8,803 nt of DNA, from the NCBI GenBank assembly GCA_934667465.1, contig CAKUMG010000183.1, positions 1 to 8,803 of the forward strand, in the 5' to 3' direction. Made by a program: the position numbers and the translations under genes. Every line of letters begins with the position of its first letter. Position 1 is the first letter of the stretch. This DNA is from an uncultured Actinoplanes sp. (GTDB taxonomy: Bacteria; Actinomycetota; Actinomycetes; Mycobacteriales; Micromonosporaceae). Positions 6,667 to 8,803 of the stretch are shown piece by piece. The notes beneath the pieces were generated by a model, which ran no database searches, was not told where the DNA came from, and saw only the letters and a list, made by a program, of their open reading frames with translations.

Positions 6667-7457
6667 GCCGGAAGGCGCGCGCCTATGCGCGATGGGCGAG
6701 ATGGCGCGACGGTGGCCGCCGCGCCGCGGACGCCGTGCACGCCGGTCTGTGGCTCGGGCTGCTCGACCGCGACGACCTGCACGCCGTCGACCGCGGCGAG
6801 TACGAGCGGCGGACCACGTACCGCACCGATGCGTACAACTTGGGCGGCCTCTTCGACTGGGAGCAGCGCATGCTGGACCGGCACTTCCCGGGCACCGGGC
6901 CCGTGGTCGTGCTGGCCGCCGGCGCCGGGCGGGAACTGCTGGCTCTCGCCGGGCGGGGACACCCCGTGACCGCGTACGAGTGTCATCCGCTGCTCGTCGA
7001 GACCGGGCGCGACCTGCTGCGCCGGGCCGGCACCACCGGCGCGGTGCTCGAGCGGCTCGGGCGGGACCGGGCCCCGGACGGCGGCGGCCCCTACGCGGCG
7101 GCCGTCGTGGGCTGGAGCGCGTACATGCTGATGGCCGGGAGCGTGCACCGGGTGGCCTTTCTGGCCGGGCTCGCGGCGGTGCTCGAGCCCGGGGCGCCGG
7201 TGCTGCTGTCCTTCGCCGGGCGCACCCCCGGGGACCGCCGTCCGGCGCTGGTGGCCGCGGTCGCCGGCGCGGTGCGGCGGATCCGGCGGCGGCCCGGGGT
7301 GGAGCTGGGTGACGACCTGGCGCCGAACTACCTGCACCGGTTCACCGAGGGGGAGCTGGCCGGTGAGCTGGGGGCGGCCGGCTACCGCCTGGTGGACTAC
7401 TCGCCGGGACGGCACGGCACCGGCGAGCCGGCCCACGCGGTCGCCCACCGCCTCTGA
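6663..7457 (+). CDS. Class I SAM-dependent methyltransferase
   Basis: The product is 264 aa from the GTG at 6663, overlapping the upstream TGA at 6664-6666. A GGAG at 6649-6652 lies 10 bases before it. After an Arg-rich N-terminus and a helical segment comes VVVLAAGAGRE (81-91), the glycine-rich SAM-binding motif I, then AYECHP with acidic Glu106 at the end of strand 2, and AAVLEPGAPVLLSF (171-184), the usual post-motif strand of Rossmann-like methyltransferases. YLHRFTEGEL followed by LGAAGYRLVDYSP resembles the C-terminal end of such folds. I cannot name the substrate. Coupling to the M28-like gene and the convergent RiPP precursor 1 kb away make a peptide or a related small molecule plausible, by inference. 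Confidence 0.8.
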   Translation: MSRKARAYARWARWRDGGRRAADAVHAGLWLGLLDRDDLHAVDRGEYERRTTYRTDAYNLGGLFDWEQRMLDRHFPGTGPVVVLAAGAGRELLALAGRGHPVTAYECHPLLVETGRDLLRRAGTTGAVLERLGRDRAPDGGGPYAAAVVGWSAYMLMAGSVHRVAFLAGLAAVLEPGAPVLLSFAGRTPGDRRPALVAAVAGAVRRIRRRPGVELGDDLAPNYLHRFTEGELAGELGAAGYRLVDYSPGRHGTGEPAHAVAHRL

Positions 7458-7466
7458 AACCGGCCC

Positions 7467-7481
7467 CGCCGCGCAACGGCG
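7467..7481. terminator. Weak hairpin between converging methyltransferase and nucleotidyltransferase genes
   Basis: CGCCG-CGCAA-CGGCG can form a 5-bp stem in the 39-base gap between the two stops, and flanking CCGG bases could extend it with a bulge. Its position fits a shared terminator, but the stem is short. Confidence 0.22.
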
Positions 7482-7496
7482 TCCGGGTGGCGTCGA

Positions 7497-8411
7497 TCAG
7501 GAGCGCGGTGGGCGCCCGGCGGCGGTGAGGTCGCGGACCGCCCGCGGCAGCAGGGCGGCGATCGTGCCCAGCCGTCGCACGTGTGCGCGTACCAGCGCCG
7601 GCGTCGTCCGGGCGTCGTAGCACTCGGCCATGAACGAGCGTGGCGGCAGTGCCCGGTGCAGCACGTACCGCAGCCGATCGCGTCCCCGACGCTGCCCGAT
7701 CCCGGCGAGGCTGGCGGCGCCCCGGGCCGCCCCGCGGACCCGCAGCCGCAGGTCGAGTGGCGCATCGGCCCAGCCGGTCGTGACGCCGGGCAGCGGCGTC
7801 CCGGCGAGGTCGCAGGCGAGCCGGACGGCCTGCGCCACCCCGAGTTCGGCAGCGAGCCCGCAGGCCTGCGCCCAGGCTGCGGCATCGCCGATCCGGCGGG
7901 CCCGGCGCAGATCCTCGAGGGCCTTGGCGCCGGTGGGGCCGTCCTGCGCGACCTGCAGCGCCACCACGAGGCAGCGGCCGGCCTCGCCGGGCATCCGGAC
8001 CCGGCCGCCGGCGAGCTCGAGGTCCGCCGCGTCGCGGGACAGCACGTTCCAGACCGGGGTGCCCGGGTCGGTGACCAGGCCCAGCCCGTGGTGCAGGTCG
8101 ACGGCGTCCCGGCTGCCGTCGGCGTGGGTGCGATAGAGCGAGACCGCGTAGCCCGTGCCCGCCTCCGGTCTGGTCCCGGCCCAGCGGTCGACGAAGCCGA
8201 GGCGCTCCAGGACGGCGAGAGCCTCCCGCCGCCGGTCGGCGGGGACGAGGAGGTCGCTGTCGCAGTAGGGCCGGGGCGCGCCGTCGGCGTAGAGCCAGCG
8301 CGCCGTCGTGGGCCCCTTCAGCAGCAGCTGCGGGATGCCGGCCGCGTCCAGCGCGCGCACGCATTCCCCGGTCGTCGCATCGATGCGGTCCAGGTCCGCC
8401 ACGGCGGGCAT
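7497..8411 (-). CDS. Nucleotidyltransferase family protein (NTP_transf_5 / PF14907-like), RiPP-associated type
   Basis: The product is 304 aa from the ATG at 8411, with AGGACGAGG about 6 bases upstream. The N-terminal half has LLLKGPTTARWLY (29-41), RPYCDSDLLV with Asp51-x-Asp53, and VDLHHGL with Asp105. These give the LKG start and three carboxylates of the minimal nucleotidyltransferase fold, in the form I know from PF14907 proteins. The usual GS signature is replaced by KG, as in that family. The C-terminal half is helical and Arg-rich, without a second recognised domain. Homologues are frequent in lasso peptide clusters, where a nucleotidyl or phosphate modification of the peptide has been proposed. 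The gene starts 26 bases after the precursor gene's stop on the same strand, so they are almost surely one transcript. The real substrate is not shown by the sequence. Confidence 0.8.
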   Translation of the reverse strand: MPAVADLDRIDATTGECVRALDAAGIPQLLLKGPTTARWLYADGAPRPYCDSDLLVPADRRREALAVLERLGFVDRWAGTRPEAGTGYAVSLYRTHADGSRDAVDLHHGLGLVTDPGTPVWNVLSRDAADLELAGGRVRMPGEAGRCLVVALQVAQDGPTGAKALEDLRRARRIGDAAAWAQACGLAAELGVAQAVRLACDLAGTPLPGVTTGWADAPLDLRLRVRGAARGAASLAGIGQRRGRDRLRYVLHRALPPRSFMAECYDARTTPALVRAHVRRLGTIAALLPRAVRDLTAAGRPPRS

Positions 8412-8437
8412 CGGGATCCTCGTCCTGTCCGGCCCGG

Positions 8438-8707
8438 TCAGCCGGCGACCGGGTCGCCGCCGGGGATGCCGCCGCCGGTCTGCATCACGATCAGTTGTCC
8501 GTCCTGGCCGGCGCCGCGGGTGAGCGAGCGCAGCGTGCCCAGGCCGGCGATGGCCGGCGGTTCGTACGGCATCGTGAAGCCGGTCTGCATGACCACGGGC
8601 TCGCCCTGCGGCCCGGCGCCGCGGGTCAGGGAGCGCAGCGTGCCGAGTGGTTCCAGCCGGGGCCGGGCGTAGGGGGCGGTCCGCGGGCGTTCCAGCGCTT
8701 GCGTCAT
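8438..8707 (-). CDS. RiPP precursor peptide with duplicated lasso-type leader-core modules
   Basis: The product is 89 aa from the ATG at 8707, with a strong GGAGG at 8715-8719. An in-frame ATG at 8800 would translate through the promoter and has no ribosome binding site. After a 12-residue head come two tandem modules, residues 13-47 and 48-82, identical at 21 of 35 positions, then a short GGDPVAG tail. Each module has Y-x2-P-x-[LI]-x3-G-x5-T-x-G, the lasso leader signature, realised as LGTLRSLTRGAG at 21-32 and 56-67. Each ends with V-M-Q-T-G and a Pro. With the conserved Thr at -2, cleavage after Arg29 would leave core A starting Gly30 with Glu36 at position 7, a possible ring acceptor. Core B from Gly65 has Asp only at position 5. 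The duplicated RRE-binding motif suggests each module could be recognised separately. The lasso class is inferred; no synthetase gene is in view. Confidence 0.78.
   Translation of the reverse strand: MTQALERPRTAPYARPRLEPLGTLRSLTRGAGPQGEPVVMQTGFTMPYEPPAIAGLGTLRSLTRGAGQDGQLIVMQTGGGIPGGDPVAG
8462..8566 (-). repeat. Repeat unit B of the precursor gene (105 bp)
   Basis: Encodes residues 48-82. It starts Y-E-P-P-A-I and contains LGTLRSLTRGAG and VMQTG. It lies directly after unit A with no spacer. Nucleotide identity to unit A is high around the LGTLRSLTRGAG segment and the MQTG segment, and lower between them. Confidence 0.85.
8567..8671 (-). repeat. Repeat unit A of the precursor gene (105 bp)
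   Basis: Encodes residues 13-47. It starts Y-A-R-P-R-L, contains the same 12-residue block and ends MQTGFTMP. The period is exactly 105 bases (35 codons), seen for example in GCCGGTCTGCAT at 8474 and 8579 on the plus strand. Confidence 0.85.
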
Positions 8708-8743
8708 CGGTGAGCCTCCATCGTCATAACGTTCCGTCTTTCT

Positions 8744-8772
8744 ATGATAGAGGCGAAATGTACTTTTTTCAG
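8744..8772 (-). promoter_or_regulatory. Promoter of the precursor-nucleotidyltransferase operon
   Basis: On the minus strand CTGAAA (8772-8767, 4 of 6 to TTGACA) is followed after exactly 17 bases by TATCAT (8749-8744, 5 of 6 to TATAAT). Transcription would start near 8737, giving a leader of about 30 bases that includes the GGAGG. The patch is clearly AT-rich against its surroundings. Confidence 0.55.
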
Positions 8773-8791
8773 TGAGACCGGCGGAGGCTCC

Positions 8792-8803
8792 ATGACCCAC
8801 GGC
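8792..8803 (+). CDS. Probable start of a divergent gene cut by the right edge
   Basis: ATG ACC CAC GGC follows GGAGG at 8783-8787 with a 4-base gap, the same spacing used by the dehydrogenase gene. Only four codons are visible (MTHG), so the product is unknown. It is divergent from the precursor operon and could be its synthetase, transporter or regulator. Confidence 0.35.

Noticed and set aside
7342..8364. 340-residue minus-strand frame overlapping the nucleotidyltransferase
   Set aside because: Arg/Pro/Ala-rich low-sense translation in a frame shifted from a gene with clear LKG and DxD motifs and a good ribosome binding site.
7581..8672. 363-residue plus-strand frame across the nucleotidyltransferase and precursor genes
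   Set aside because: No ribosome binding site or domain, and it runs through two genes supported on the other strand.
8708..8800. 31-residue N-terminal extension of the precursor from the ATG at 8800
   Set aside because: It would overlap the promoter and lacks a ribosome binding site, while the ATG at 8707 has GGAGG at proper spacing.
1..8803. CRISPR array, insertion sequence or replication origin
   Set aside because: No regularly spaced short repeats, no transposase with terminal repeats and no DnaA-box cluster; the only tandem repeat is coding, within the precursor gene.

Overview
The window comes from a high-GC actinomycete, most like Micromonosporaceae (an Actinoplanes or Micromonospora relative). 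The basis is overall style: very GC-rich third positions, Streptomyces-like AGGAGG ribosome binding sites, GTG starts, and secreted multi-domain carbohydrate enzymes. No RNA gene or housekeeping marker is present to fix the genus.

Left (1-1240) is the debris of an integrated element on the minus strand. It holds the 5' part of an AbrB/MazE/SpoVT-like DNA-binding protein running off the left edge (1-386), a short tract with three small palindromes (387-535), a 30-base match to the 3' end of an actinobacterial tRNA-Leu (553-582), and a decayed serine recombinase (523-1239) with one internal deletion and two frameshifts.

Middle (1425-5524) is a convergent pair of exported carbohydrate-active enzymes. 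On the plus strand is a 696-residue PQQ-dependent sugar dehydrogenase-like protein with a signal peptide, a ricin-type lectin domain and two fibronectin type III domains. On the minus strand is a 577-residue GH10 endo-xylanase with a probable lipoprotein signal and an N-terminal beta-rich domain I do not recognise. The 275 bases between their stops contain two hairpins, one suited to each gene.

Right (5638-8803) looks like part of a RiPP locus. A plus-strand, translationally coupled pair encodes an M28 / glutaminyl-cyclase-like zinc enzyme and a class I SAM methyltransferase. Facing it is a minus-strand operon: a small precursor peptide gene (89 aa), then 26 bases later a nucleotidyltransferase of the type often found with lasso peptides. 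The precursor consists mostly of two tandem 35-residue modules. Each carries the lasso leader signature Y-x2-P-x-[LI]-x3-G-x5-T-x-G followed by G-A-G and ending in V-M-Q-T-G. A good sigma70-type promoter drives the operon, and a probable divergent gene starts at the extreme right edge. No lasso B1, B2 or C gene lies inside the window, so the class assignment is provisional. The duplicated leader-core precursor is the most unusual thing here.
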